Shown: in pieces, positions 34,559-44,053 of the stretch
How the letters are laid out: every line of letters starts with the position of its first letter
How positions within the stretch are numbered: the stretch's first letter is position 1
NCBI RefSeq assembly: GCF_004354915.1
Contig: NZ_SMSI01000001.1
Coordinates: 1,364,001 to 1,428,000, forward strand
Length of the DNA stretch: 64,000 nucleotides
DNA from: Pseudohoeflea suaedae
Lineage (GTDB): Bacteria; Pseudomonadota; Alphaproteobacteria; Rhizobiales; Rhizobiaceae
Direction of reading: 5' to 3'
Translations under genes and position numbers: made by a program
The notes under the pieces: generated by a model
Told to the model about the DNA's origin: nothing
Databases searched by the model: none
The model's input: the letters and a program-made list of their open reading frames with translations, nothing else

Positions 34559-35724
34559 GCCGCATCCTTTCTGACGAGGCGATCGAACATGCCGGCAATG
34601 CCGCGTGGCGCGAACAGCGTCACCAGCACGAAGGACAGCCCCAGAAGCACCTGCCACCAATCGACCCACTTGATCGTATAGAAGCCTAACGGCAGGTCGG
34701 GTGCCTGTCCGCCGGTGAACCATGATGACAATAGAGAGACGAGAGCTGCGCCGATCACGGCGCCGTAGAGCCGGCCGCGTCCGCCGATCGCTACCCAGAC
34801 CGCAAGATAGATGGAGGCGATCGGGGCAATCTCGGCCGGGTTCACGATACCGGCCTGCGGATAATAGATCGCGCCTGCGATGGCGGCGATCACGGCGGTG
34901 ATGGTGAAGATGAAGAGCTTGTAGGCTTCCACCGAATAGCCGAGAAAGCGGATGCGCGCCTCATCGTCGCGAATGGCCTTGACCACGTTGCCGAACTTGC
35001 CGGAGACGATCCAGCCGGCGAACACATATCCGATCCCGAGTGCGAGGGCGGAACCCCACATGAACCAGATCGAGATCACCGATTGCGGGATGTCCGTCAG
35101 GCCGGGAATGTTCTGCAGGCCCGACAGGCCGTTATTGCCGCGCAGGCCGCTGTCGTTCTGGAAGAGATAGAGTGACAAGGCCAGCGTCATCGCCTGGGTG
35201 AGGATCGAGAGGTAGACGCCCGTCACCCTGCTGCGGAATGCGAGCCAGCCGAAAACGAGCGCCAGCAATCCCGGGACGATGACGACGAGGGCCAGCTGGA
35301 TGGGCAGGCTGTGGGCAAAGCTCCAGATCACCGGAACGTCGGAACCGCCGACCACGCCGAAAATCTGCGTGCCGATCGCGTCGCGCACCTCGCCGGGCGT
35401 CGGTGGAAGCGCGGCCTTGGACATCGAGGCAATCACGATGTCCTCGGTCCGGGCATACATCAGCCACATGCCGATCATGTAGCCGCCGAGCCCGAAAAAG
35501 GCGAAATGGCCGAGCGAGAGAATGCCGCAATACCCCCAGACAAGGTCCATCGCGATTGCGATGAGGCACAGGCAGAGCGTCTTGCCGAGGATCTTGACGT
35601 AGTTCGTCGGCAGCAGTCCGCTGCCGTAGGCCTCCGAGAAGACGGTGGCGAGCAAGGTGATGACGGCCAGGACGAGAATAAAGACGATGACCGATGGCTG
35701 GCGTGCGAGAAAGGTGTTTTTCAT
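34555..35724 (-). CDS. urtC: urea ABC transporter permease
   Basis: The 389-residue LivM-type permease has many hydrophobic helices, GYCGILSLGHFAFFGLGGYM near the N-terminus and AIRDDEARIRFLGYSVEAYK, the coupling loop that contacts the ATPase. I take the ATG at 35724 (MKNTFLARQ); the frame extends twelve codons upstream into the short gap after urtB. Overlaps urtD by four bases. Confidence 0.94.
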   Translation of the reverse strand: MKNTFLARQPSVIVFILVLAVITLLATVFSEAYGSGLLPTNYVKILGKTLCLCLIAIAMDLVWGYCGILSLGHFAFFGLGGYMIGMWLMYARTEDIVIASMSKAALPPTPGEVRDAIGTQIFGVVGGSDVPVIWSFAHSLPIQLALVVIVPGLLALVFGWLAFRSRVTGVYLSILTQAMTLALSLYLFQNDSGLRGNNGLSGLQNIPGLTDIPQSVISIWFMWGSALALGIGYVFAGWIVSGKFGNVVKAIRDDEARIRFLGYSVEAYKLFIFTITAVIAAIAGAIYYPQAGIVNPAEIAPIASIYLAVWVAIGGRGRLYGAVIGAALVSLLSSWFTGGQAPDLPLGFYTIKWVDWWQVLLGLSFVLVTLFAPRGIAGMFDRLVRKDAA

Positions 35725-35728
35725 GGCC

Positions 35729-37768
35729 TCAATCCCCCGCCGCGCGGCCCTTGAGGGCAATGATGCCCTTCGGCCGGAACTGGATGAAGATGATGATGAA
35801 GATGATCATGTAGGTCTGGGCGGCGAGCGTGTTGGACGGATTGAAGAATTCGATCACCTTCTGCAGGAAGCCGATCATGGTCGCGCCCGCCAGCGTTCCC
35901 CAGATATTGCCGACCCCGCCGACCACCACGGTCATGAAGGATTGCACGATATAGGCCTGGCCGAGTTCGGAGGTGACTTTGGCGAACAGCCCGATCGCCA
36001 CGCCCGCAATGCCGGCAATGCCCGAACCCAGGGCAAAGGTCAGCATGTTGATGCGGTCGGGATTGATGCCCATGGAGGACGCCATGCGCGGGTTCTGCGT
36101 CACGGCGCGCACCTCGAGTCCCAGTCGGGTCCTGTTGAGCACGAAGAGCAGCAGGGCGAAGAAGAGGATGGCGAGCACGAAGATGGCGATGCGGATATAG
36201 GAGACCGCCACCACGTCGTTGATCACCCAGGCGCCGTCGAGCCAGGATGGCGAGGTCAGCGGTCGCGCCTGCGTGCCGAACACGTTCTTGGCGATCTGCT
36301 GGAGCGCGATGGATACGCCGAAGGTCGCGAGCAGTGTTTCGAGCGGGCGACTGGCGAGATGGCGTATGACGAGGCGCTCGAGCGCAATTCCGGCGGCTGC
36401 CGCGATGATGAAGGCGAGCGGCAGGGCGACGATGATCGACACCGTGTAGTTCGGGATGATCTGCTGGACGACATAGCCGGTATAGGCGCCGATCATGATG
36501 AATTCGCCATGGGCCATGTTGATGACGCCCATCACGCCGAATGTGATTGCCAGCCCGATGGCGGCCAGGAAGTAGATCGAGGCGAGGGAAATCCCGTCGA
36601 GAACCAGCGAGAAGAAGCGGTTCAGTCCGACATACTGATCAATCGAATCGAGCGTCTCTGCCGCCGCGGTGGTCACGTCCGTGTTCGAATCCGCATAGGC
36701 CTCGTAAAAGGTGTACTTCGCGAGTTCCGCGTCCATCGTCTCGTCGGTGACGAAAGCAGGCGCCTTGCCGTCGGCGACGAGGTTCGAATAGGCCCGGTCG
36801 CGCGCCTCTTGTGACGAGAGTTCGGCCACCGGCACGCCGCCGACCGTGCCATCTTCGATATTGGCTTCGAGCGCGGCCTTGCGCTCGCCGCGTGTGCGCG
36901 CGGCCACCGCCTTGCCGTCGTCGACCAGCAGCCTGTAGGCGTCCTCGCGGGCAATGGTCTTTCCCGGTGTCAGCAGGCGGGCCACGTTGACGCCCTCCGG
37001 ATTGCCCTCGGAATAGCCAATGCGGGTGACGACCAGCGGATTGAGCGCGGCGCGGGCGTCGATGCTGAGATCCTGCGAGAAGCTGCGGATTGCCTCGACG
37101 CGGTCTTCCGTGGTCTGGCCGAAGGAAATGGTGATGACGCGGAGCAGGCGTTCCTTGCGTGCCTTGAGGGCGGGATCGTCTTCTTTCGCTATGGAGGCGC
37201 GCAGCGGTTCGAGATGGCTTTCATCGGCATTGCGTTCGAGCGCATTGAGGGCCTGGCGGCGCCGTGCGGGATCGGCATCCTCGAGCTGGCTGGCGACAAG
37301 GCTCGACGCGATGACCGTGCGCACGCCGCTATTGGGCTTGAGCTGGTTCATCTCCCCCTTGGAGATGGTGCCGACTTCCTCGCCGGTATCGATGTCGATG
37401 AGGGTGAGGTTCTGGCCGTCGGCCTTCCTGGTGAAGAAGAAGAGCCCGTCTTCCTCGCGCTGCCAGAGTTCGCGGTCGCCCCAGCGTTCGAGAAAGGTCA
37501 GCCCCTGCGGCAGCCCGGCCTCGCGGACGGCTGTGATGACTTCATCGACGGTTCGGCGCGAGGCCTTGGCGACCTTGTCCTTATGCGCCTGCAGGATGGC
37601 CTGCAGCGGACCGGCCGGGGCCGGCGCCGTCGCCTGTGCTGGCCCCGCGTCGTCGAGGATTTCTTCGCTGGCAGCCGGCGTGTCGCTCGGCGAGGCGGCG
37701 TCTTGCGCATGCGCGAGATGCGGCGCGGCGAGCGCAAGCAGGGCGGCGATCAGGATCGGTCGAAGCAT
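35729..37768 (-). CDS. urtB: urea ABC transporter permease with long N-terminal domain
   Basis: The LivH-type permease begins near residue 385 (GISLASIYFLAAIGLAITFG, VINMAHGEFIMIGAY). It is preceded by a signal peptide (residues 1-21) and about 360 soluble, probably periplasmic residues that include helical repeat-like segments (DADPARRRQALNALERNADE). Proteobacterial UrtB proteins commonly have such extensions, but 679 residues is long for the family. It pairs with UrtC to form the channel. urtA lies 82 nt upstream. Confidence 0.92.
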   Translation of the reverse strand: MLRPILIAALLALAAPHLAHAQDAASPSDTPAASEEILDDAGPAQATAPAPAGPLQAILQAHKDKVAKASRRTVDEVITAVREAGLPQGLTFLERWGDRELWQREEDGLFFFTRKADGQNLTLIDIDTGEEVGTISKGEMNQLKPNSGVRTVIASSLVASQLEDADPARRRQALNALERNADESHLEPLRASIAKEDDPALKARKERLLRVITISFGQTTEDRVEAIRSFSQDLSIDARAALNPLVVTRIGYSEGNPEGVNVARLLTPGKTIAREDAYRLLVDDGKAVAARTRGERKAALEANIEDGTVGGVPVAELSSQEARDRAYSNLVADGKAPAFVTDETMDAELAKYTFYEAYADSNTDVTTAAAETLDSIDQYVGLNRFFSLVLDGISLASIYFLAAIGLAITFGVMGVINMAHGEFIMIGAYTGYVVQQIIPNYTVSIIVALPLAFIIAAAAGIALERLVIRHLASRPLETLLATFGVSIALQQIAKNVFGTQARPLTSPSWLDGAWVINDVVAVSYIRIAIFVLAILFFALLLFVLNRTRLGLEVRAVTQNPRMASSMGINPDRINMLTFALGSGIAGIAGVAIGLFAKVTSELGQAYIVQSFMTVVVGGVGNIWGTLAGATMIGFLQKVIEFFNPSNTLAAQTYMIIFIIIFIQFRPKGIIALKGRAAGD

Positions 37769-37850
37769 GAGGATGGTACCGGGAGCCAGGGGAAGGTGGC
37801 GGGAGGCCCATTGCCGGGCCTCCCTGTTGCGTGGCAGGTCAGTGATGAAA

Positions 37851-39149
37851 TCAGTAGTTCGACTTCATCTGCACGCAGGTCTTGGTCTCGGTGTTGTACA
37901 TGCCGCACTTCAGATCCTTCCAGTCGGACTCCAGAACGGCGGATTCCGGCAGGAAATCGGTCCAGGCATCGCCGGGCACGGGCTCGGTCTGCGAGATGAT
38001 GTCGAACTGGCCGTCGGCCTGGATCTCGCCGATGAGCACCGGCTTGGTCAGGTGGTGGTTCGGCAGCATCTCGGCTTCGGTGCCCGTCAGGTTCGGATAT
38101 TTCTGGCCGATCATGGCGTCGATCACCGGATCGACGTCGGTGGTGCCGGCTGCCTCGACGGCATTCACCCACATGTTGAAGCCGATATAGGTGGCTTCCA
38201 TCGGGTCGTTGGTCACGCGTTCCTCGTCGCCGGTATAGGCGTGCCAGGCTTCGATGAACTCTGCATTGACCGGCACGTCGGCGCTCTGGAAGTAGTTCCA
38301 GGCGGCGAGGTGGCCGACGAGGTTGGTGGTGTCGAGGCCGGAGAGTTCTTCCTCACCCACCGAGAAGGCCACCACCGGAATGTCGTCGGCGGAAATTCCC
38401 TGTGCCGCCAGTTCCTTGTAGAAACCGATATTGGCGTCGCCGTTGATCGTCGAGATCACGCCGACCTTCTTGCCGTCGGCGCCGAGCGCCTTAACGTCGG
38501 CCACGATCTTCGACCAGTCGGAGTGACCGAACGGGGTGTAGTTGACGAAGATGTCCTCTTCGGCGATGCCCTTGTCCTTGAGATAGGCTTCGAGGATCTT
38601 GTTCGTCGTGCGCGGATAGACGTAGTCGGTGCCCAGAAGCGCGAACTTCTCGACGCCGAGTTCTTCCAGGTAGTAGTCGGTCGCCGGAATCGCCTGCTGG
38701 TTCGGCGCGGCACCGGTATAGAAGACGTTCTTCGAGGATTCCTCGCCCTCATATTGCACCGGATAGAACAGCAGCCCGTTCAGTTCCTCGATCACCGGCA
38801 GCACGGATTTGCGCGAAACCGACGTCCAGCAGCCGAACATGACGTCCACATTCTCGACGGTCAGCAGCTCGCGGGCCTTTTCTGCAAACAGCGGCCAGTC
38901 GGATGCGGGATCGACGACGACGGCTTCGAGCTGCTTGCCGAGTACGCCGCCCTTCTTGTTCTGCTCTTCGATCAGCATCAGGACCGTATCCTTCAGCGTC
39001 GTCTCGGAGATGGCCATGGTGCCGGAAAGAGAATGAAGGACGCCGACCTTGATGGTGTCGTCGGCGGCCTGGGCGGGGGAATAGGTCATGGTGGTTGCCA
39101 GAAGGGCGCCAACGCCCGCCAACCGCAAAGTCTTGGTAGAGAATTTCAT
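37851..39149 (-). CDS. urtA: urea ABC transporter substrate-binding protein
   Basis: The 432-residue protein has a signal peptide ending AQAA and the family start DDTIKVGVLHSLSGTMAISE. FGCWTSVSRKSVLPVIEE and FYPVQYEGEESSKNVFYTGA are diagnostic of UrtA/AmiC-like urea binders. It is first in the operon, with GGAGG before the ATG and a sigma-54-type promoter 42-57 nt upstream. Nitrogen control through NtrC is therefore likely. Confidence 0.96.
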   Translation of the reverse strand: MKFSTKTLRLAGVGALLATTMTYSPAQAADDTIKVGVLHSLSGTMAISETTLKDTVLMLIEEQNKKGGVLGKQLEAVVVDPASDWPLFAEKARELLTVENVDVMFGCWTSVSRKSVLPVIEELNGLLFYPVQYEGEESSKNVFYTGAAPNQQAIPATDYYLEELGVEKFALLGTDYVYPRTTNKILEAYLKDKGIAEEDIFVNYTPFGHSDWSKIVADVKALGADGKKVGVISTINGDANIGFYKELAAQGISADDIPVVAFSVGEEELSGLDTTNLVGHLAAWNYFQSADVPVNAEFIEAWHAYTGDEERVTNDPMEATYIGFNMWVNAVEAAGTTDVDPVIDAMIGQKYPNLTGTEAEMLPNHHLTKPVLIGEIQADGQFDIISQTEPVPGDAWTDFLPESAVLESDWKDLKCGMYNTETKTCVQMKSNY

Positions 39150-39502
39150 TTTCAGCCTCCGTGCTGTTGCGTGTCCACGGGGCAGTGCAATGCAAGACCT
39201 TTGCCAGTTCGGACCGGTCCCGCTGACCGGGCCGGTTTTCAGGACGGTTTCGGCGGTGCCGACAGGAACGCCCTGAAAATCTGGCGAAAAAATACGCGAT
39301 AAAGCCTAAAATATAGGCAGCGATTAAAGTATGTGCTTTCGTTGATGTCCGTCAGCGGAAGACATCGGACTGAAGATTTTGGAATGCTGCCGGCTCGTCG
39401 CTCGAACTGGAGGAACACGGAGACAGGGCGGCATTCAGACGCAGACAGCACCACGCAATTCCGACTTGTTCCATCCAGCGACGCGAATTATAGAATTTCC
39501 TC
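39150..39502. other. divergent intergenic region between urtA and the DUF2946-like gene
   Basis: About 350 bases separate the two divergent genes. It contains the sigma-54 promoter of urtA and, in its middle, an AT-rich stretch around 39280-39340. I see no clear NtrC dyad by eye. No credible small gene. Confidence 0.5.
39191..39206 (-). promoter_or_regulatory. sigma-54 promoter of urtABCDE
   Basis: On the minus strand the sequence TGGCAAAGGTCTTGCA fits the RpoN consensus TGGCAC-N5-TTGCA with exact 12-base spacing from GG to GC. The predicted transcription start is near 39180, about 31 nt before the urtA ATG at 39149, with a good ribosome site between. It fits nitrogen-regulated urea uptake, known for urt operons in other bacteria. 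Confidence 0.65.
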
Positions 39503-39922
39503 ATGCGCAGGCATTCGCACATAGCGCCGGGGCGGGCGATATTTGCGGGCGGGGGGCTTCTCCTCGTCCGGCTCATGGTCGTCGTCGCACTGGCTTTGAC
39601 CGCCTTTGCCCACCGCGCAGCGCCCGTCAATGCAGCCCCGGCGACAAATTTCCTCGCCTATGCCCTGCCGGACGGCTCGCTTCCAGTCATCTGTCTGACC
39701 GGCACTGGCGAGAAAGATGGCGACCATCACCAGGGGAATGCGGCCTGCGAATTCTGCCGCATCGCCGGTGCGATTGCCATTGCGGTTCCGCCCGCTCTCC
39801 ATGGTGCCCCGATCGACGCCGCAAAGCGTGTCTCTCCCGTCACGTTGGCAAGTCTTCTTCGGGGCGAACCTGCCTTCTGGCCCGCCGCGCCGCCGCAGGG
39901 CCCTCCAGCTACTGTCGCCTGA
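39503..39922 (+). CDS. DUF2946-like secreted protein
   Basis: The 139-residue protein has an N-terminal hydrophobic segment (LLLVRLMVVVALALTAFAH) and a mature part with DHHQGNAACEFCRIAGAIAI. The C-x2-C pair and histidines resemble DUF2946 proteins, often near copper-handling genes. The PepSY and PCuAC genes follow, which supports a metal-related role. Assignment is tentative because the family is poorly conserved. Confidence 0.6.
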   Translation: MRRHSHIAPGRAIFAGGGLLLVRLMVVVALALTAFAHRAAPVNAAPATNFLAYALPDGSLPVICLTGTGEKDGDHHQGNAACEFCRIAGAIAIAVPPALHGAPIDAAKRVSPVTLASLLRGEPAFWPAAPPQGPPATVA

Positions 39923-40111
39923 TCTCCCGGTTTCCGGTCGTGCTATGATACCCGTTCGGGGTCGATGACGCGCCCACTCCTTTCGTTCCCGTGCCGATCG
40001 GCGTCCGGATGCGACGGGAAGGAAATCCGGTGTCCGCCGAAGGTCATCCGCCTTCGGTCCCCGGTAATCCGGTGGGTCCGCAAATCCGCCGGCACTTCAC
40101 GACAGGCAACA

Positions 40112-41515
40112 ATGTCAGACATCTCGGGCGATTTCTCCGTTTCAGACGCGGGCGGGAAAACAAAGGCCTCCACATCACGCTTCTATGCAGCCGCCTGGCG
40201 CTGGCATTTCTATGCCGGTCTCTTCGTGGCGCCCTTCCTCGTCATGCTCGCCGTCACCGGCCTGATGATGCTTTATTCTTCGGTCCTTTCGGGGCGCGAC
40301 GGCGAGAAGATCCACGTCGTGCCCGCCGCGCCGGAAATATCAGTCGCCGCCCAGGAAGCCTCGGTTCGCGCAGCCCATCCCGGCGGCTCGCTCGTCGAGT
40401 GGATCGGCAACCGTACCGACGACACGGTCTCGGTCTTCCGCATCGCCGAGGACGGAGCGCAAATCATGGTCGCGGTCGATCCCTATACGGGGCTGATCGT
40501 TCAGGAATGGCCGCGCCGCGACAGTCTTTATGATTTCGCCGAAACCATTCATGGCACGCTCATGGCCGGCACGCTCGGCGACCGGCTGATCGAGACGGCG
40601 GCGGGTTTTGCCATCGTGCTCACCATCACCGGCGTCTATCTCGCCTGGCCGCGCAAGTCGCGCCGGACCCCGGCAAGACCCTCGCCGCGCGAGAAGTGGA
40701 AGCGGTGGCACAGGGTGATCGGCCTTTGCGCCGCACCGCTTCTCGTTGCCTTCCTGCTGTCCGGCCATTCCTGGACCGGTATCTGGGGCGAGAAGTTCGT
40801 GCAGGCCTGGAGCACTTTCCCGGCGGAAAAATGGGACGATATTCCACTGTCCGATGTCACTCACGCCTCGCTCAATCACGACGGCATCAAGCATGTGCCC
40901 TGGGCGATCGAGCAGACGCCGATGCCGGCTTCGGGGTCGGCCGCGGGAAGGGCCGGGCTTGCCGAAGGCGTCGAGCCCAGCCTCTCGTCTCTCGTCGCGC
41001 TCGGTCGCAAGCTCGGTTTCTCCAAGCGCTTCCATGTCAACTATCCGTCCGGCGAGACCGGGGTCTGGACGCTGTCGCAGGATTCGATGAGCAACGACAA
41101 TGCGGATCCGACGAGCGACCGCACGGTCCATGTCGATCGCTACACCGGCAAGATCCTCGCCGATATCCGTTATCAGGACTATTCCGTACCCGGCAAAGCC
41201 CTGGCCGTCGGCATCGCGCTGCACGAAGGCGACATGGGCGTGATCAATATCGCCGTCAACACGCTCTTCTGCCTGTCGATCGTCGTGCTCGCGGGAACCG
41301 GTTTCGTCATGTGGTGGAAACGTCGTCCTTCGGGTGGCTTCCGTCTTGCCGCGCCTCCGGTCCCGTCGAACATGCCCGAATGGCGGGCTGCCACCATCGT
41401 CATGCTGTTCACCGCGATGCTCTTCCCGCTGGTCGGGCTCACGCTTCTTGCGGTGCTGATCCTCGATTCTCTCGTCATCTCACGGCTGCCGGCGCTCCGG
41501 CGGGCGGTCAACTGA
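40112..41515 (+). CDS. PepSY-associated membrane protein
   Basis: The 467-residue protein starts SDISGDFSVSDAGGKTKAST and has a first helix in WRWHFYAGLFVAPFLVMLAV, typical of PepSY_TM proteins, then further helices near residues 160, 210 and 390-455. The large periplasmic segments carry PepSY-like strands (VDPYTGLIVQEWPRR, VDRYTGKILADIRYQD). Such proteins are linked to iron or copper homeostasis and sometimes to reductase function. I choose the ATG at 40112; the open frame upstream is structured leader. PCuAC gene 37 nt downstream. Confidence 0.88.
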   Translation: MSDISGDFSVSDAGGKTKASTSRFYAAAWRWHFYAGLFVAPFLVMLAVTGLMMLYSSVLSGRDGEKIHVVPAAPEISVAAQEASVRAAHPGGSLVEWIGNRTDDTVSVFRIAEDGAQIMVAVDPYTGLIVQEWPRRDSLYDFAETIHGTLMAGTLGDRLIETAAGFAIVLTITGVYLAWPRKSRRTPARPSPREKWKRWHRVIGLCAAPLLVAFLLSGHSWTGIWGEKFVQAWSTFPAEKWDDIPLSDVTHASLNHDGIKHVPWAIEQTPMPASGSAAGRAGLAEGVEPSLSSLVALGRKLGFSKRFHVNYPSGETGVWTLSQDSMSNDNADPTSDRTVHVDRYTGKILADIRYQDYSVPGKALAVGIALHEGDMGVINIAVNTLFCLSIVVLAGTGFVMWWKRRPSGGFRLAAPPVPSNMPEWRAATIVMLFTAMLFPLVGLTLLAVLILDSLVISRLPALRRAVN

Positions 41516-41552
41516 TGTTTCAAATCCCACATTCAACCAAAGGAAAAGACTC

Positions 41553-42074
41553 ATGAATAAGCTTCTGGCCGCCGTTCTGGCGTTTTCCGCAATGGCCGGC
41601 ATCGCCCAGGCCCATGACTTCACTGTCGGCGATCTCGCCATTCATCACCCCTGGGCCAAGGCCACCCTGCCCAACCAGCCCGTCGGTGGCGGCTTCATGG
41701 AGATCACCAACAACGGCAGCAAGGCCGACCGCCTGGTTTCGGGAAAGGCCGATTTCGCAGGGGAGGTGCAGATCCACGAAATGTCCATGAACGACGGCGT
41801 GATGAAGATGCGTCAGCTCGCAGACGGCATCGAGATCGCGCCGGGTGAGACCGTCAAGCTCGAGCCGGGCGGCCTGCACATCATGTTCATGAAGCTCACA
41901 GAGCCGCTCGAGGAAGGCGAAATGAAGGCGGCCACGCTGAGCTTCGAACATGCCGGTGACGTCGCGGTCGAATTCGCCGTCCAGTCGCCGAAGCCTGCCG
42001 ATGGCGCCATGGATCACTCGAAGATGGATCATTCCAAGATGGAAGGGGACGCTCACGCCGATCATTCCAAATGA
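41553..42074 (+). CDS. PCuAC-type periplasmic copper chaperone
   Basis: The 173-residue protein has a signal peptide (ending GIAQA) and the PCuAC metal-site elements HEMSMNDGVMKM and LHIMFMKL, which bind Cu(I). The C-terminus is an added His/Met-rich tail (MDHSKMDHSKMEGDAHADHS). PCuAC proteins deliver copper to cytochrome oxidase. It forms an operon with the PepSY protein; no oxidase genes are near. Confidence 0.9.
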   Translation: MNKLLAAVLAFSAMAGIAQAHDFTVGDLAIHHPWAKATLPNQPVGGGFMEITNNGSKADRLVSGKADFAGEVQIHEMSMNDGVMKMRQLADGIEIAPGETVKLEPGGLHIMFMKLTEPLEEGEMKAATLSFEHAGDVAVEFAVQSPKPADGAMDHSKMDHSKMEGDAHADHSK

Positions 42075-42191
42075 TCGGCCAGCCTTGGCGAACCGATCCT
42101 CGAAGCCGCGTGTCATTACGGCTTGTCTTGCCCACCCGAGGGCGTAGTCTCCTCCCGTCGCATTTCGAAAGCGTGCGGCGGGAGGAGAGCC

Positions 42192-43805
42192 TTGGAATTC
42201 GATTATGTGATCGTCGGCGGCGGCTCCGCCGGCTGTGTCATGGCCGCACGGCTGGCCGAAAATCCCAGATTGAAGATATGTCTGGTCGAGGCGGGCGGCT
42301 CGGGGCGCCAGCTTGCCATCCGCATGCCGCTGGGTGTCGCCGGAACGGTACCCGCATTTCCCTTCTTCCGCTTCGCCAACTGGGCCTACGAGACCGAGCC
42401 GCAGGCCGGCCTGAACGGACGCCGCGGCTATCAGCCGCGTGGTCGCTGTCTCGGGGGATCGAGCGCCATCAACGCCATGCTCTACACGCGCGGCCATCCC
42501 TCCGACTATGACGGCTGGGCCGCCAGGGGCTGCACCGGCTGGGGCTGGGAGGATGTGCTGCCGTGGTTCCGCTTTTCAGAGCGCAACGAGCGTGGCACGG
42601 ATGCCTATCACGGTTTTTCGGGCGTGCTTCAGGTCGGCGATCAGAAACAGCCCCGTTCCATGAGCAAGGCCTTCATCGCCGCCGCAAGGGAAGCGGGCTA
42701 TCCGCTCAACGATGATTTCAATGGCCGGGTACAGGAAGGCGTGGGGCTTTATCAGGTCACACAGTTCTTCGACGGCAAGAAGCGCGGCGAGCGCTGCTCG
42801 GTGGCCGCCGCCTATCTTCATCCACGCCTGGACTGGCCGAACCTTCATGTCATAACCCATGCGCATGCGACCCGTATTCTCTTCGAAAACAGCCGTGCGA
42901 CCGGGCTCGAATTCCGTCGTAACGGCACGAATCGGATTGTTAAGGCGCGGGCCGAAGTGATTCTGTGCGCAGGCGTTTTCGGATCGCCCCAGTTGCTCAA
43001 ACTATCGGGCATCGGTCCTGCCGACGAACTCTCGCGGCACGGTATCCCGGTCCTTTCGAATGTGCCGCAGGTGGGCGAAAACCTGCAGGACCACGTCGAT
43101 TTTGTCATGAACTTCCGGACATCGAGCACCGAGAGCGTCGGCTACGGCTTTCGCGGGGGATGGCGTCTCGCCACCGAAGCCGTGAAGTGGTGGCGAACCG
43201 GGGAGGGGCTGTGTGCCACGCCGGCCGCGGAGGCCGGCGGGTTCCTCAAGTCGCATCCCGAACTCGACGTGCCGGACCTGCAGCTCCACTTCACCGTGGG
43301 CATCGTCGACGACCATTCGCGCAAGTTCCATCCGGGCTACGGCTATTCCGCGCATGTCTGCGTGCTTCGACCGCATTCGCGCGGTTCGGTCATGCTGGGA
43401 AGCGCCGATGCGGCTGACGCACCGAGGATCGATCCCCGTTTCCTGTCCGACGAACGCGACGCGCTGACACTGATCCGGGGCGCTGAAATCCTCCAGACGA
43501 TCATGCGCGCCTCCACGATGGCTCCCTACGACAAGGGTGAGATCCACGGCCAAGATCGGATGCGGGGCGCCGAATTGATGGACGCCATCCGCAGCCGGGC
43601 CGATACGATCTATCATCCGGTCGGCACCTGCCGCATGGGAAGCGATGCAGTTTCGGTCGTCGATCCCATGCTGCGATTGCGAGGTGCTGAGAATGTGCGA
43701 ATTGTCGATGCCTCCGTCATGCCCAGCCTCATTGGCGGAAACACCAATGCCCCGACAGTCATGATTGCCGAGAAAATTGCGGGCGAAATGAAGTACAACC
43801 TGTGA
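42192..43805 (+). CDS. GMC-family FAD oxidoreductase (choline/alcohol dehydrogenase-like)
   Basis: The 537-residue protein has the FAD-binding DYVIVGGGSAGCVMAAR at residues 4-20, the GRCLGGSSAINAMLYTRGH signature and the C-terminal HPVGTCRMG with the catalytic histidine. Substrate class is an alcohol; choline or aliphatic alcohols are both possible. It uses a TTG start at 42192, preceded by GGAGGAGAG; no ATG or GTG fits better. No betaine-aldehyde dehydrogenase is adjacent, so a role in betaine synthesis is not supported here. Confidence 0.88.
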   Translation: MEFDYVIVGGGSAGCVMAARLAENPRLKICLVEAGGSGRQLAIRMPLGVAGTVPAFPFFRFANWAYETEPQAGLNGRRGYQPRGRCLGGSSAINAMLYTRGHPSDYDGWAARGCTGWGWEDVLPWFRFSERNERGTDAYHGFSGVLQVGDQKQPRSMSKAFIAAAREAGYPLNDDFNGRVQEGVGLYQVTQFFDGKKRGERCSVAAAYLHPRLDWPNLHVITHAHATRILFENSRATGLEFRRNGTNRIVKARAEVILCAGVFGSPQLLKLSGIGPADELSRHGIPVLSNVPQVGENLQDHVDFVMNFRTSSTESVGYGFRGGWRLATEAVKWWRTGEGLCATPAAEAGGFLKSHPELDVPDLQLHFTVGIVDDHSRKFHPGYGYSAHVCVLRPHSRGSVMLGSADAADAPRIDPRFLSDERDALTLIRGAEILQTIMRASTMAPYDKGEIHGQDRMRGAELMDAIRSRADTIYHPVGTCRMGSDAVSVVDPMLRLRGAENVRIVDASVMPSLIGGNTNAPTVMIAEKIAGEMKYNL

Positions 43806-44053
43806 GGCACCCCGCGCAGGTTGTTCACAGAAAACAGATAAAAGTCAGTAATTTATCCGATTGTAACCAAAGCTTACCGGGCGTATGAGCCTTTTTGGCA
43901 GGGGATACGGAATCTGCCCCAAATTTTCCGTATTTTCAGGCAGGAACTTTTCTCGCGCATAAGCGTTTCGGCAGTGCACAATGGTTTCGACCGTTGGCGT
44001 ACGCGCCTGCCGCATTGTAAGACGTTTTCGTGAGTGACTGACGTAAGGATTGT

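Noticed and set aside
40016-40105. Hairpin-rich leader before the PepSY gene that recalls a cobalamin riboswitch
   Set aside because: The B12 box and the core CCCGCAACTG are absent; only scattered GGTG and TCCGG pieces match.
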